From contig NZ_BJOG01000004.1 of NCBI RefSeq assembly GCF_006540085.1, positions 124,001-188,000 of the forward strand: a stretch of 64,000 bases of DNA. Direction: 5' to 3'. The translations under genes and the position numbers were made by a program. Shown here one piece after another: positions 54,353-63,702 of the stretch. Each line of letters starts with the position of its first letter. The stretch's first letter is position 1. A model generated the notes under the pieces. The model searched no databases, was not told the DNA's origin, and was given only the letters and a program-made list of their open reading frames with translations. The stretch comes from Microbacterium oxydans. GTDB lineage: Bacteria; Actinomycetota; Actinomycetes; Actinomycetales; Microbacteriaceae.

Positions 54353-55201
54353 ATGACCACCCTGCTGCCGGCGCCGCATACGACCGATGCCTCTGCGGCG
54401 GCCGGTGCAGCGCAGGAAGTGCGGCTCGAAGGTGTAGAACGGTCCTTCCCTCTCGCGCGGGGACGCCGCGACGTCCTGCGCGGCGTGGACCTCGAGGTCT
54501 CCGCCGGAGAGATCGTCGCCGTCGTCGGGCCTTCCGGCTGCGGAAAGTCGACGCTCCTCCGTCTGGTCGGCGGTCTGGACTCCCCGACACGGGGTGCCAT
54601 CCGCCTCGAGGACACACCCGTAGCGGCGGTCGACGACCGCACCGCCGTCGCCTTCCAGGAGCCACGACTGCTCCCGTGGCGCACGATCGCCCAGAACGTC
54701 GAACTGGGCCTGCCGCGCGGCACCGCGCGGCGCGCGGGACGCGATCGTGTGCGAGAACTTCTGCACCTGGTCGGCCTCGACGATGCCGCCGATCAGCGAC
54801 CGCGAGAGGTATCCGGCGGGATGGCGCAGCGTGCATCCCTCGCCAGAGCCCTTGCCAGGAACCCCGGTGTCCTGCTGCTCGATGAGCCTTTCGGGGCGCT
54901 CGACGCGCTCACGCGCCTGCGGATGCACGATCTGCTGCTGAAGATCCACGCCGCAGAGCCGACCACCGTGCTCCTCGTGACGCACGATGTCGAGGAAGCG
55001 CTCTATCTCGCCGATCGCGTCCTGCTCCTGCGCACGCTGAGCGCGACCCGGCCTGACGAGTCATCCATCGCCCGCACGATCACCGTGCCAGGCGCCCGTC
55101 CCCGTGACCGCGCCGATCGTGGTCTCGCCGACCTGCGCGCCGAGCTCCTCGAGGGCCTCGGCGTAGACACCCACCACCGCACCGCCGAGGAGACCCGATG
55201 A
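54353..55201 (+). CDS. ABC transporter ATP-binding protein, sulfonate/nitrate/taurine type
   Basis: A 282-residue ATPase. Walker A is GPSGCGKST (59-67), the signature is VSGGMAQR and Walker B is VLLLDEPFGALD. AFQEPRLLPWRTIAQNVELGL is typical of the SsuB/TauB group. It powers import with the permease encoded two genes downstream. The order ATPase, binding protein, permease, each overlapping by 4 bases, shows one operon. The substrate class (aliphatic sulfonate or a related sulfur compound) is inferred from family and from the sulfur-related gene downstream. Confidence 0.9.
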   Translation: MTTLLPAPHTTDASAAAGAAQEVRLEGVERSFPLARGRRDVLRGVDLEVSAGEIVAVVGPSGCGKSTLLRLVGGLDSPTRGAIRLEDTPVAAVDDRTAVAFQEPRLLPWRTIAQNVELGLPRGTARRAGRDRVRELLHLVGLDDAADQRPREVSGGMAQRASLARALARNPGVLLLDEPFGALDALTRLRMHDLLLKIHAAEPTTVLLVTHDVEEALYLADRVLLLRTLSATRPDESSIARTITVPGARPRDRADRGLADLRAELLEGLGVDTHHRTAEETR

Positions 55202-56238
55202 GCATCACCACCCGCCGAATCATCCCTGCGATCGCCATTGCGGGGACGATGATGCTCGTCGCCACCGGCTGCGTCGCCGGAGAGAACGCTGCTGCCACCG
55301 ACGCGAAGCCCACATCCGGCACGACCGAATGGTCGTCCGACACGCTGTCGATCGATTTCGCGACATACAACCCGTTGAGCCTGGTGATCCGCGACCAGGG
55401 CATCCTGGAGGACATCCTCGGAGATGACGTCACCGTGGAGTGGGTACAGTCCGCCGGCTCGAACAAGGCGAACGAACTGCTGCGGTCCGGTTCGGTCGAC
55501 GTCGGCTCGACGGCCGGCTCCGCAGCGCTCCTGGCCCGAGCGAACGGCTCGCCCATCCAGGTCATCGACATCTTCTCGCAGCCCGAGTGGGCCGCGATCG
55601 TCGTCGGACCGGACAGCGACATCACGTCGATCGAAGACCTCACGGGCAAGTCCGTCGCCGCGACCAAGGGGACCGATCCGTACTTCTTCCTGCTCCAGGC
55701 TCTCGAAGAGGGGGGCCTGTCGCTGTCGGACGTCGAGGTGCAGAACCTTCAGCACGCGGACGGTCGTGCCGCCCTCGACGGCGGTTCGGTCGATGCGTGG
55801 TCCGGCCTCGACCCGATCATGGCAGCCGCCGAGGCGGAGTCGGGCGACAAGCTCGTCTACCGCAACGTCGACTTCAACACGTACGGGTTCCTGAACGCGA
55901 CCGAGGACTTCATCACGAACCACCCCGACCTCGCGCAAGCGGTCGTGGATGCGTACGAGAAGGCACGAGAGTGGGCGCTGGCGAACCCCGACGAGACGGC
56001 AGCGCTCCTCGCCGAGGTGGCAGGCATCGACATCGGCGTCGCCACCACCGTGATCCAGGAGCGTTCGAACCTCGACGTGAGCGGCATCCCGGGTGACGAT
56101 CAGATCGGCGTCCTGGAGAAGATCGCGCCCGTGCTCGTCGAGTCCGGCGACGTGCAGGGCGGCAAGGAGTCGGTCGACAAGGCACTGTCCTCGATCGTGA
56201 ACGCGACGTTCGCCGAGAAGGCGGTCGGCGGCGAGTGA
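55198..56238 (+). CDS. ABC transporter substrate-binding lipoprotein (SsuA-like)
   Basis: A 346-residue lipoprotein precursor with lipobox VATGC (C25). The mature part is a type 2 periplasmic-binding fold of the SsuA/NMT1 kind: VEWVQSAGSNKANELLRSGSVDVG and the domain-crossing GKSVAATKGTDPYFFLLQALEEGGL. It captures the substrate outside the membrane. The ligand cannot be read; SsuA relatives bind alkanesulfonates, but some bind nitrate, taurine or pyrimidine precursors. Confidence 0.9.
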   Translation: MSITTRRIIPAIAIAGTMMLVATGCVAGENAAATDAKPTSGTTEWSSDTLSIDFATYNPLSLVIRDQGILEDILGDDVTVEWVQSAGSNKANELLRSGSVDVGSTAGSAALLARANGSPIQVIDIFSQPEWAAIVVGPDSDITSIEDLTGKSVAATKGTDPYFFLLQALEEGGLSLSDVEVQNLQHADGRAALDGGSVDAWSGLDPIMAAAEAESGDKLVYRNVDFNTYGFLNATEDFITNHPDLAQAVVDAYEKAREWALANPDETAALLAEVAGIDIGVATTVIQERSNLDVSGIPGDDQIGVLEKIAPVLVESGDVQGGKESVDKALSSIVNATFAEKAVGGE

Positions 56239-57095
56239 GCGAACTCGACCAGCGCGTGCTCGTGCCCGCGGACTCGCGGGACGCGCTCGACTTCGCCAAG
56301 GGCGAGCTCCGACGTCCGAACCGCGGCGCACGACGATCCTGGGACCGCCCCGTCGTGCGGATCGTGGCAGGGCTGCTGCTCCCGGCGATCATCCTGATCG
56401 TCTGGCAGGTGGTGACGACGAACGGACTCGTCCCGCCCTACCGTCTGCCCACACCCGTCTCGGTCCTCCAGGCAGGCATCGAGCTGGCCGAGACCGGGCA
56501 GCTCTGGACGCACATCGCCATCTCGGTGCAGCGCGTACTGCTCGGATTCGCGATCGGCTCGGTGATCGGACTCGCCGCGGCCGGTGTGGTGGGCCTGTCA
56601 CGGCTCGGGGACGTGCTGCTGAGCCCGACGCTCGCCGCCGTGAGGGCTGTGCCCTCGTTGGCCTGGGTGCCGCTGCTCATCCTCTGGATGCAGATCGGTG
56701 AGGAGTCGAAGGTCACGCTGATCGCGATCGGAGCGTTCTTCCCCGTCTACACGACCGTCGCCTCGGCGCTCCGACACGTGGATCCGCAGCTCGTCGAGGC
56801 CGGGCGCTCGTTCAGCCTGCGCGGATGGTCACTGTTCCGCATCGTGCAGCTGCCCGCGGTCGTACCGTCCGTCGTGTCCGGGCTCCGCCTCGCGCTCGCA
56901 CAGGCGTGGCTGTTCCTGGTGGCCGCAGAGCTCATCGCTTCCTCGATGGGCCTCGGCTTCCTGCTGACCGACTCCCAGAACAGTGGCCGTGTCGATCGGA
57001 TCCTGCTCTCGATCGTGCTGCTGGCACTGCTCGGTACGGTGACCAACGGAGTCCTCGCTCTGGCAGAGAAGTACCTGCTGCGACGGTGGGTGTGA
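56235..57095 (+). CDS. ABC transporter permease, sulfonate/nitrate/taurine type
   Basis: A 286-residue membrane protein with six helices. The EAA loop, which contacts the ATPase, is VEAGRSFSLRGWSLFRIVQLPAVVPSVVSGLRLAL. The N-terminal 45 residues are hydrophilic. It overlaps the binding-protein gene by 4 bases and the synthetase gene at its 3' end. Confidence 0.92.
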   Translation: MSELDQRVLVPADSRDALDFAKGELRRPNRGARRSWDRPVVRIVAGLLLPAIILIVWQVVTTNGLVPPYRLPTPVSVLQAGIELAETGQLWTHIAISVQRVLLGFAIGSVIGLAAAGVVGLSRLGDVLLSPTLAAVRAVPSLAWVPLLILWMQIGEESKVTLIAIGAFFPVYTTVASALRHVDPQLVEAGRSFSLRGWSLFRIVQLPAVVPSVVSGLRLALAQAWLFLVAAELIASSMGLGFLLTDSQNSGRVDRILLSIVLLALLGTVTNGVLALAEKYLLRRWV

Positions 57096-59092
57096 GCGTG
57101 ACCGAGGCCCGGCTGCAGGAGACACGCGTCTACGCGCCGTCGAACGACTTCCCGGAGGCGAACGTCTCCGGTGAGGCCTATGCGCGCGCGGCAGCGGATC
57201 CCGTCGCGTTCTGGGAGGACGCCGCTCGACGCCTCGACTGGGCGAAGCCGTGGGACACCGCGCACGAGTGGGAGCCTCCGATCGGAGATGCGGTTCCCGC
57301 CGCGCGCTGGTTCGTCGGAGGGCGGATCAACGTGGCCGTCAACTGCGTGGACCGGCACGTCGATGCCGGTCGGGGAGCCGAGGTGGCGCTGTACTTCGAA
57401 GGGGAGCCGGGCGACCGCATCGCGGTGACGTACTCCGATCTGCAGCAGCGGGTCGCACGCGCCGCGAATGCTCTCGTGGCGCTCGGCATCGAGCCGGGTG
57501 ATCGTGTGGTGATCTACCTGCCCGTGCTCGTGGAGACGATCGTCATCACGCTCGCCTGTGCCCGGATCGGAGCCGTGCACTCCCTGGTGTTCGGGGGATT
57601 CTCCGCGGAGGCCGTGCGCTTCCGCCTCGAGGACACCGGAGCGAAGCTGCTGGTGACGAGCGACGGACAGTTCCGACGCGGCACCGCCACCGAGGTGAAG
57701 TCGACGGCCGATGCGGCGGCCGCGGACCTCCCCGACCTCGAGCATGTGCTCGTGCTCCGACGCACGGGCCAGCAGGTGCCGTGGACCGAAGGTCGGGACG
57801 TCTGGTGGCACGAGGCGGTCGACACGGCATCGCCGGCGCACGACGCCCCGGCGTTCGATGCCGAGCATCCTCTCTTCATCATCTACACGTCCGGCACCAC
57901 CGGGAAGCCGAAGGGACTCGTCCACACGTCGGGCGGATACCTCACGCAGGCGAGCTGGGCGCACTGGGCGCATTTCGACGCGAAGCCCGACGACGTGCAC
58001 TGGTGCACGGCCGATCTGGCCTGGGTGACCGCGCACACCTACGAGATCTACGGTCCGCTGTCGAACGGGCTGACCCAGGTCATCTACGAAGGCACGCCGG
58101 ACTCGCCGCACCGGGAGCGGCACCTCGAGATCATCGAGCGCTACGGCGTGACCGTCTACTACACGGCGCCCACGCTGATCCGTACCTTCATGACCTGGTT
58201 CGGCGCCGATCTCCCTGGGGGCCACGACCTCTCGACGCTCCGTCTGCTCGGTACGGTGGGCGAGGCGATCAATCCCGAGGCGTGGGTATGGTTCCGGAAG
58301 AACTTCGGCCGGGATGCGCTGCCGGTGATCGACACCTGGTGGCAGTCCGAGACCGGTGCCGCGATGATCGCCCCGCTGCCGGGCGTCACGCGCCTCAAGC
58401 CGGGCTCGGCCTCGGTGCCGCTCCCGGGGATCGATGCCGCGGTGGTCGATGCCGAGGGGCATCCGGTCGAACCGGGACGTTCGGGGACGCTCGTCGTGCG
58501 CCGACCCTGGCCGGGCATGGCCCGCACCGTCTGGGGTGATCCGGAGCGCTATCGCGACTCGTACTGGTCGGCCTACGCCGGTCGGGGAGAGTTCGGCGGC
58601 TTCTACGTCGCCGGCGACGGGGCGACCGTCGACATCGACGGGTACATCTGGATCCTCGGGCGACTCGATGACGTCGTCAACGTCTCGGGTCACCGACTCT
58701 CCACCATCGAGATCGAGTCGGCCCTCGTCGCTCACGACACCGTCGGCGAAGCCGGTTCAGCCGGGGTCTCCGATCCCGTCACCGGCCAGGCCGTCGTCGC
58801 GTTCGTGACGGCTTCGGGCCGGGCCGAGGTGACGCCGGCCGACCTCCGCGCTCAGGTCGCGCGGTCGATCGGCCCCGTCGCCAAGCCGAAGCACATCGTC
58901 GTGGTCCCCGACCTGCCCAAGACCCGGTCGGGCAAGATCATGCGCCGGCTCCTGGCGCAGCTCTGGGAGGCTGAGCAGGCACGAAGGCAGGGTCGCGAGG
59001 CCCTGCAGCTCGGTGACACGACGTCGTTGCAGAATCCCTGGGCCGTCGCGGACATCGCCGACGTGCTCTCCACAGCGGAACTGCGCTCTTGA
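57092..59092 (+). CDS. AMP-forming acetyl/acyl-CoA synthetase (AcsA-like)
   Basis: A 666-residue adenylate-forming enzyme. The P-loop-like motif is YTSGTTGKPKG, followed by DTWWQSETGA and GRLDDVVNVSGHRLSTIEIES. The C-terminal PKTRSGKIMRR carries the lysine that is acetylated in Acs enzymes. It activates acetate or a similar short acid with ATP and CoA. The close match to acetyl-CoA synthetase suggests acetate or propionate, but its place in a sulfur-type operon leaves the substrate open. GTG 57092 overlaps the permease stop; GTG 57098 is also possible. Confidence 0.88.
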   Translation: MSVTEARLQETRVYAPSNDFPEANVSGEAYARAAADPVAFWEDAARRLDWAKPWDTAHEWEPPIGDAVPAARWFVGGRINVAVNCVDRHVDAGRGAEVALYFEGEPGDRIAVTYSDLQQRVARAANALVALGIEPGDRVVIYLPVLVETIVITLACARIGAVHSLVFGGFSAEAVRFRLEDTGAKLLVTSDGQFRRGTATEVKSTADAAAADLPDLEHVLVLRRTGQQVPWTEGRDVWWHEAVDTASPAHDAPAFDAEHPLFIIYTSGTTGKPKGLVHTSGGYLTQASWAHWAHFDAKPDDVHWCTADLAWVTAHTYEIYGPLSNGLTQVIYEGTPDSPHRERHLEIIERYGVTVYYTAPTLIRTFMTWFGADLPGGHDLSTLRLLGTVGEAINPEAWVWFRKNFGRDALPVIDTWWQSETGAAMIAPLPGVTRLKPGSASVPLPGIDAAVVDAEGHPVEPGRSGTLVVRRPWPGMARTVWGDPERYRDSYWSAYAGRGEFGGFYVAGDGATVDIDGYIWILGRLDDVVNVSGHRLSTIEIESALVAHDTVGEAGSAGVSDPVTGQAVVAFVTASGRAEVTPADLRAQVARSIGPVAKPKHIVVVPDLPKTRSGKIMRRLLAQLWEAEQARRQGREALQLGDTTSLQNPWAVADIADVLSTAELRS

Positions 59093-59117
59093 ACTCCGCT
59101 TCTGAATCGAGGACATC

Positions 59118-60422
59118 ATGACCGAAGAACACCGCTTCGGATTCCGCACCAGAGCCCTCCATGCGGGGGGAACGCCGGATGCCACCACCGGGGCCAGGGC
59201 GGTGCCGATCTACCAGACCACCTCGTTCGTCTTCGACGACGCCGCGGATGCCGGCAACCTGTTCGCCCTGCAGAAGTACGGCAACATCTACTCGCGTATC
59301 GGAAACCCGACGGTCGCGGCTCTCGAGGAGCGCCTCGCATCGCTGGAGGGTGGAATCGGCGCCGTTGCGACGGCTTCCGGGATGAGCGCGGAGTTCATCA
59401 CGTTCGCGGCCCTGGTCGGAGCAGGCGATCATGTCGTCGCCGCCGCCCAGCTCTACGGTGGCACGGTCACGCAGCTCGACGTCACGCTGCGTCGCTTCGG
59501 AGTCGAGACCACGTTCGTCGCCTCGACCGATCCCGAGGACTTCGCCGCCGCGATCCGTCCGGAGACGAAGGTGGTCTACGTCGAGATGATCGGCAACCCC
59601 TCCGGGGAGATCGCCGACATCGAAGGGCTCGCCGAGATCGCCCACGCGGCCGGTGTCCCGCTCGTGGTCGACGCGACGCTCGCCACGCCCTACCTCGCCC
59701 GTCCGCTCGAGCACGGCGCCGACATCGTCATCCACTCCGTGACGAAGTTCCTCGGAGGACACGGCACCACCCTCGGCGGCGTCGTCATCGAGAAGGGCGC
59801 TTTCGACTGGGGCAACGGCAAGTTCCCGCAGATGACCGAACCCGTCGAGTCGTACGGCGGCATCAAGTGGTGGGACAACTTCGGCGAGTACGGCTTCCTC
59901 ACCAAGCTCCGTTCCGAGCAACTGCGGGACATCGGCCCCGCGCTCAGCCCGCAGTCGGCGTTCAACCTCCTCCAGGGGATCGAGACCCTTCCACAGCGCA
60001 TAGACGCCCACCTCGCGAACGCCCGCGTCGTCGCGGACTGGCTCGCCTCGGACCCTCGTGTGGCCTACGTCACCTGGGCCGGGCTCGAAGGACACCCGCA
60101 CCACGCACGCGCAGCCAAGTACCTGCCTCTCGGTCCCGGCTCGGTCTTCGCGTTCGGGGTCGCGGCGCCGGACGGTCGCGCGGCGGGGGAGACCCTGATC
60201 GAGAATCTGCAACTGGCCTCGCACCTCGCGAACATCGGCGACGCGCGCACGCTCGTGATCCATCCGGCCTCGACGACGCACCGGCAGCTCACAGAGGATC
60301 AGCTGGTCGCCGCGGGCGTGCGTCCCGACCTCATCCGCATCTCAGTCGGTCTGGAAGACGCCGACGACATCATCTGGGACCTCGACCAGGCCCTCACCAC
60401 GGCGACGGGAGCGAACCGATGA
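59118..60422 (+). CDS. metY: O-acetylhomoserine aminocarboxypropyltransferase/sulfhydrylase
   Basis: A 434-residue PLP enzyme of the Cys/Met metabolism family. The PLP lysine is in IHSVTKFLGGHGT near 210, and the N-terminus GFRTRALHAGG, then VPIYQTTSFVF, is typical of MetY. It makes homocysteine from O-acetylhomoserine and sulfide. Released acetate could be recycled by the neighbouring synthetase; this is an inference. The ATG is 25 bases after the synthetase gene and overlaps the next gene at its end. Confidence 0.93.
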   Translation: MTEEHRFGFRTRALHAGGTPDATTGARAVPIYQTTSFVFDDAADAGNLFALQKYGNIYSRIGNPTVAALEERLASLEGGIGAVATASGMSAEFITFAALVGAGDHVVAAAQLYGGTVTQLDVTLRRFGVETTFVASTDPEDFAAAIRPETKVVYVEMIGNPSGEIADIEGLAEIAHAAGVPLVVDATLATPYLARPLEHGADIVIHSVTKFLGGHGTTLGGVVIEKGAFDWGNGKFPQMTEPVESYGGIKWWDNFGEYGFLTKLRSEQLRDIGPALSPQSAFNLLQGIETLPQRIDAHLANARVVADWLASDPRVAYVTWAGLEGHPHHARAAKYLPLGPGSVFAFGVAAPDGRAAGETLIENLQLASHLANIGDARTLVIHPASTTHRQLTEDQLVAAGVRPDLIRISVGLEDADDIIWDLDQALTTATGANR

Positions 60423-61006
60423 GCACGACGAGTTCGGGCGATGCCTGCGCGCTGCCGGCTGTGACCGATGCGGCGACGTGTGCACTGCCCGGTGGGACTC
60501 CCGTCGCGGTCGCGGTGCCGGGGCGCACCTGGAGCGGACCGAACCAGCAGGAGCGATTCGGCCTGCTGCGACGCGCGAGGTCGATCGCGATCGTCGGGGC
60601 GTCGAACAACCCCGCCCGCGCGTCCTACTTCGTCGCGACCTACCTGCTCTCCAGCACGAACTACGACGTCTACCTGGTGAACCCGCGGGAGACCGAGATC
60701 CTCGGGCAGCCCGTCTACGCGACCCTGAGCGATCTGCCCGTCGTCCCCGACATCGTCGACGTGTTCCGACGCCACGACGACCTCCCCGGCGTGGCACAGG
60801 AGGCCATCGACGCGGGCGCGCAGACGCTGTGGCTGCAGCTGGGCTCGTGGAACGAGGATGCCGCGGCGATCGCCGAGGGCGCGGGACTGTCCGTGGTGAT
60901 GGACCGTTGCATCAAGATCGAGCACGCGCGGTTCCATGGCGGACTCCACCTGGCCGGCTTCGATACCGGTGTGATCAGCTCCCGTCGCCAGTTGCGCGCG
61001 AGATGA
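60419..61006 (+). CDS. CoA-binding domain protein (YccU-like)
   Basis: A 195-residue protein. The core (about 45-185) is a Rossmann-type CoA-binding domain: SIAIVGASNNPARASYFVATYLL, VYLVNPRETEILGQPVY and DIVDVFRRHDDLP. The first 45 residues are less conserved and contain two Cys. Related stand-alone proteins are often encoded beside metY, and a role in binding CoA or a persulfide has been suggested but is unsettled. The ATG overlaps the metY stop by 4 bases. Confidence 0.88.
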   Translation: MSTTSSGDACALPAVTDAATCALPGGTPVAVAVPGRTWSGPNQQERFGLLRRARSIAIVGASNNPARASYFVATYLLSSTNYDVYLVNPRETEILGQPVYATLSDLPVVPDIVDVFRRHDDLPGVAQEAIDAGAQTLWLQLGSWNEDAAAIAEGAGLSVVMDRCIKIEHARFHGGLHLAGFDTGVISSRRQLRAR

Positions 61007-61025
61007 GTCGCGTCGGGGCGAAGCC

Positions 61026-61031
61026 TAGACT
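61026..61031 (+). promoter_or_regulatory. -10 box of a leaderless coaE promoter
   Basis: TAGACT lies 6 bases before the coaE ATG with no Shine-Dalgarno sequence. Confidence 0.6.
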
Positions 61032-61037
61032 GACCGC

Positions 61038-61637
61038 ATGCCTCTCATCGCACTCACCGGCGGTATCGCTTCCGGGAAGTCGACCATCGCCCGCCGCCTG
61101 GCCGAGCACGGTGCCGTCATCGTCGACGCCGATCAGATCGTTCGCGATGTGCAGTCTCCCGGTTCGCCGGTGCTCGTCAGGATCGCCGAGACCTTCGGCG
61201 ACGACGTCATCTCCTCGGACGGCTCCCTCGACAGGGCGGCGCTCGGTGCGAAGGTGTTCGGCGATGCGGGTCTCCTCGCGCAGCTCAACGCGATCGTCCA
61301 CCCCGCGGTCCGTGAGGAATCCCAGCGGCGCTTCGATGCGGCCGTCCGCGGCGACGCGGATGCCGTGGTCGTCTACGACGTGCCGCTCTTGGTCGAGGCG
61401 AGGGTAGACGATCCCTGGGATCTCATCGTCGTCGCGCACGCGCCGGCTGACGTGCGCCGCGAGCGTCTCGTCGAGCTGCGCGGCATGGGTGAGGGTGCAG
61501 CGCAGGAGCGTATCGACGCCCAGGTATCCGACGACCGCCGTCTCGCGATCGCCGACGTCGTGATCGATACGTCGGGCACCGTGGAGAGCACGATCGAGCA
61601 GGCCGACGCCCTCTGGCAGCGGATCAGCTCACGGTGA
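61038..61637 (+). CDS. coaE: Dephospho-CoA kinase
   Basis: A 199-residue P-loop kinase that phosphorylates dephospho-CoA in the last step of CoA synthesis. Walker A is GGIASGKST at about 8-16, followed by DADQIVRDVQ and VYDVPLLVEA. It lacks the C-terminal UPF0157 extension present in the mycobacterial enzyme. coaE is usually close to rpsA and uvrB in actinobacteria. It overlaps the MFS gene by 4 bases. Confidence 0.95.
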   Translation: MPLIALTGGIASGKSTIARRLAEHGAVIVDADQIVRDVQSPGSPVLVRIAETFGDDVISSDGSLDRAALGAKVFGDAGLLAQLNAIVHPAVREESQRRFDAAVRGDADAVVVYDVPLLVEARVDDPWDLIVVAHAPADVRRERLVELRGMGEGAAQERIDAQVSDDRRLAIADVVIDTSGTVESTIEQADALWQRISSR

Positions 61638-62851
61638 CGTTCGCGGGTCACACCCCGGGATCACGCGAGTACCGCCGGCTCCTCGTCGGTCTGTTCTTCG
61701 CCGGGGTCGCGACTTTCGCGCAGCTGTATTCGGCACAGGCCGTGCTGCCGCAGATCTCGGCCGAGCTCTCGGTCACGCCGGCGACGGCTGCGCTGAGTGT
61801 GTCGGCTGCCACGCTCGGCTTGGCGCTGGCCGTCATCCCCTGGTCGATGGTGGCCGATCGCATCGGTCGCGTGCCTGCCATGGCCACCGGGGTGCTCACC
61901 GCCACGGGACTCGGCCTCGTCGCTCCGCTGAGCGGAGAGATCGCCGCGCTGCTGGTCCTGCGATTCGCGGAGGGGATGGCGCTGGGGGCCGTACCCGCAG
62001 TGGCACTGGCCTATCTCAGCGAAGAGGTCGAAGTACGTCATACCGCCGCTGCCGCGGGGAGCTACATCGCCGGGACCACGGTCGGTGGACTGCTCGGGCG
62101 CATCGTCTCGGGGATCATCGGGGAAGTGGGAGGCTGGCGGACCGGCATCCTCTCGGTCGCTGTCATGTGCGGGCTCGCCGCCGTTCTTTTCCTCTGGCTC
62201 ACACCCCGCGCCAGGGGATTCGTCCCCGGTCGTCTGCGCGCCGATCGAGGGCCCGGCATCCTGGCGAAGCTCCTGGCGCCTCTGCGTTCACCTCTGCAGT
62301 GGGCCCTGTACGCGCAGGGATTCCTGCTGATGGGTGCCTTCGTCGCGGTGTACAACTACCTCGGGTTCCATCTCTCGGCCGCACCGTTCCTCCTTCCCGC
62401 CTGGCTGGTCACCCTGCTGTTCCTGGCATACCTGGCTGGCACGGTGTCGTCGCCGTGGGCCGGGGCGCTCGCCTCGCGGGCCGGGCGATTCCCGGTCCTG
62501 CTCTCCTCGATCGGAGTGATGGCCGTGGGTGCCGCACTGCTGCTGCTTCCGGTGGCCGGCGTCGTCCTGGCCGGGCTCGTGCTGTTCACGGCGGGGTTCT
62601 TCGGCGCGCACGCCATCGCCTCGGGGTGGACGCCCGTCGCGGCGGACCCCGCCAGCAGGGCACAGGCATCCTCGCTGTACTACTTCGCCTACTACGCCGG
62701 GTCGAGTGTGTTCGGGTGGCTGCTCGGTCTCGTGTTCGGTGCGACGACCTGGGGCTGGTTCGTCGCCGTCATCGTCGCGATGTGCGGTGCTGCCGCGCTC
62801 GCGGCGGTCGCCGCTCTCCGTGGTGCCGAGAGCGGCCGCCCCGCCGTCTGA
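61634..62851 (+). CDS. MFS transporter
   Basis: A 405-residue protein with 12 predicted helices. The loop 2-3 motif reads WSMVADRIGRVPAMATGV, and the second half has a central loop with basic residues near 195-210. It resembles the YnfM-like drug/metabolite exporters. The substrate is unknown. It starts with GTG overlapping coaE, so it is probably cotranscribed with it. Confidence 0.88.
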   Translation: MTFAGHTPGSREYRRLLVGLFFAGVATFAQLYSAQAVLPQISAELSVTPATAALSVSAATLGLALAVIPWSMVADRIGRVPAMATGVLTATGLGLVAPLSGEIAALLVLRFAEGMALGAVPAVALAYLSEEVEVRHTAAAAGSYIAGTTVGGLLGRIVSGIIGEVGGWRTGILSVAVMCGLAAVLFLWLTPRARGFVPGRLRADRGPGILAKLLAPLRSPLQWALYAQGFLLMGAFVAVYNYLGFHLSAAPFLLPAWLVTLLFLAYLAGTVSSPWAGALASRAGRFPVLLSSIGVMAVGAALLLLPVAGVVLAGLVLFTAGFFGAHAIASGWTPVAADPASRAQASSLYYFAYYAGSSVFGWLLGLVFGATTWGWFVAVIVAMCGAAALAAVAALRGAESGRPAV

Positions 62852-62863
62852 GAGGATCTCATC

Positions 62864-63655
62864 ATGCAGCTGCAGTTCCTGGAAGCGTACGACCGTCAGC
62901 TCCGCACACATCCTGAGATCGCGGGGGCATCGAACGCGGTGGCGCACGGACCGCTCCTGATGGCGACGTTCCCCGGCGGACGCGGCTTCGTCACGTATGC
63001 CGAGCTCGGCGACGTGGATGCGGACGACGTCGCGCTGTTGGTCGACGCGGCGGCCGACCACTTCGCGGGGCGTCCGGAGGTGAGGTCGGTCGAGTGGAAG
63101 ACCCGCGGTCACGATCGTGCCCCCGGCCTGCACGACGCTCTTGTCGCTCGCGACTTCGTGCCGGAGGAGCCGGAGTCCATCATGATCGGTGAGGCCCGCC
63201 CGCTCGCGCGGCACGTCGACGTTCCTGAGCACGTCACGATCAGGCGGAGCCGTAGTGATGCCGACGTGTTCGCGGCGGGTGAGATGCAGGGCCGCGTCTT
63301 CGATGACCCCGACTGGCGTTCGAGGTCGGAGGAGCTCGTCGTGCACCTGCGCGAAGACCCTTCGGCGGAGCTGTGGATCGCTGTCGTGGACGACGAGGTG
63401 ATCAGCGCCGGGACGCTCGAGCCGGTGGCCGGCACCGAGTTCGCCGGTCTCTGGGGCGGTGCGACGCTCCCGGAGTGGCGAGGCCGCGGCATCTACCGCG
63501 CTCTCACGGCGGAGCGGGCGCGCTCGGCTCTCGCGCGTGGGGTCCGCTACCTCCACTCCGATTCCACTGAGTTCTCGCGCCCGATCCTGGAGCGGTCGGG
63601 ACTGGTGAAGGTGTCGACGACAACGCCGTACGTGTGGACTCCCGTGCGAGGCTGA
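62864..63655 (+). CDS. GNAT family N-acetyltransferase
   Basis: A 263-residue protein. The GNAT domain is in the C-terminal half: [19 protein letters not shown] and the acetyl-CoA motif [18 protein letters not shown]. The N-terminal half (about 1-115) is a degenerate or accessory region seen in larger GNATs. The acceptor is unknown. It lies 12 bases after the MFS gene and may act with it. Confidence 0.85.
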   Translation: MQLQFLEAYDRQLRTHPEIAGASNAVAHGPLLMATFPGGRGFVTYAELGDVDADDVALLVDAAADHFAGRPEVRSVEWKTRGHDRAPGLHDALVARDFVPEEPESIMIGEARPLARHVDVPEHVTIRRSRSDADVFAAGEMQGRVFDDPDWRSRSEELVVHLREDPSAELWIAVVDDEVISAGTLEPVAGTEFAGLWGGATLPEWRGRGIYRALTAERARSALARGVRYLHSDSTEFSRPILERSGLVKVSTTTPYVWTPVRG

Positions 63656-63690
63656 TCCTGCGCGACGGCCTCGATGTCGGAGGGGCGGCA

Positions 63691-63696
63691 TACCCT
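63691..63696 (+). promoter_or_regulatory. -10 box of a leaderless uvrB promoter
   Basis: TACCCT lies 6 bases before the uvrB ATG. GGAGG between them is only one base from the ATG, too close to act as a ribosome-binding site. No SOS-type box was seen near it. Confidence 0.5.
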
Positions 63697-63702
63697 GGAG
63701 GT

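Noticed and set aside
63697..63701. GGAGG as the uvrB ribosome-binding site
   Set aside because: It lies only one base before the ATG, too close to act as a Shine-Dalgarno site; a leaderless start fits better.
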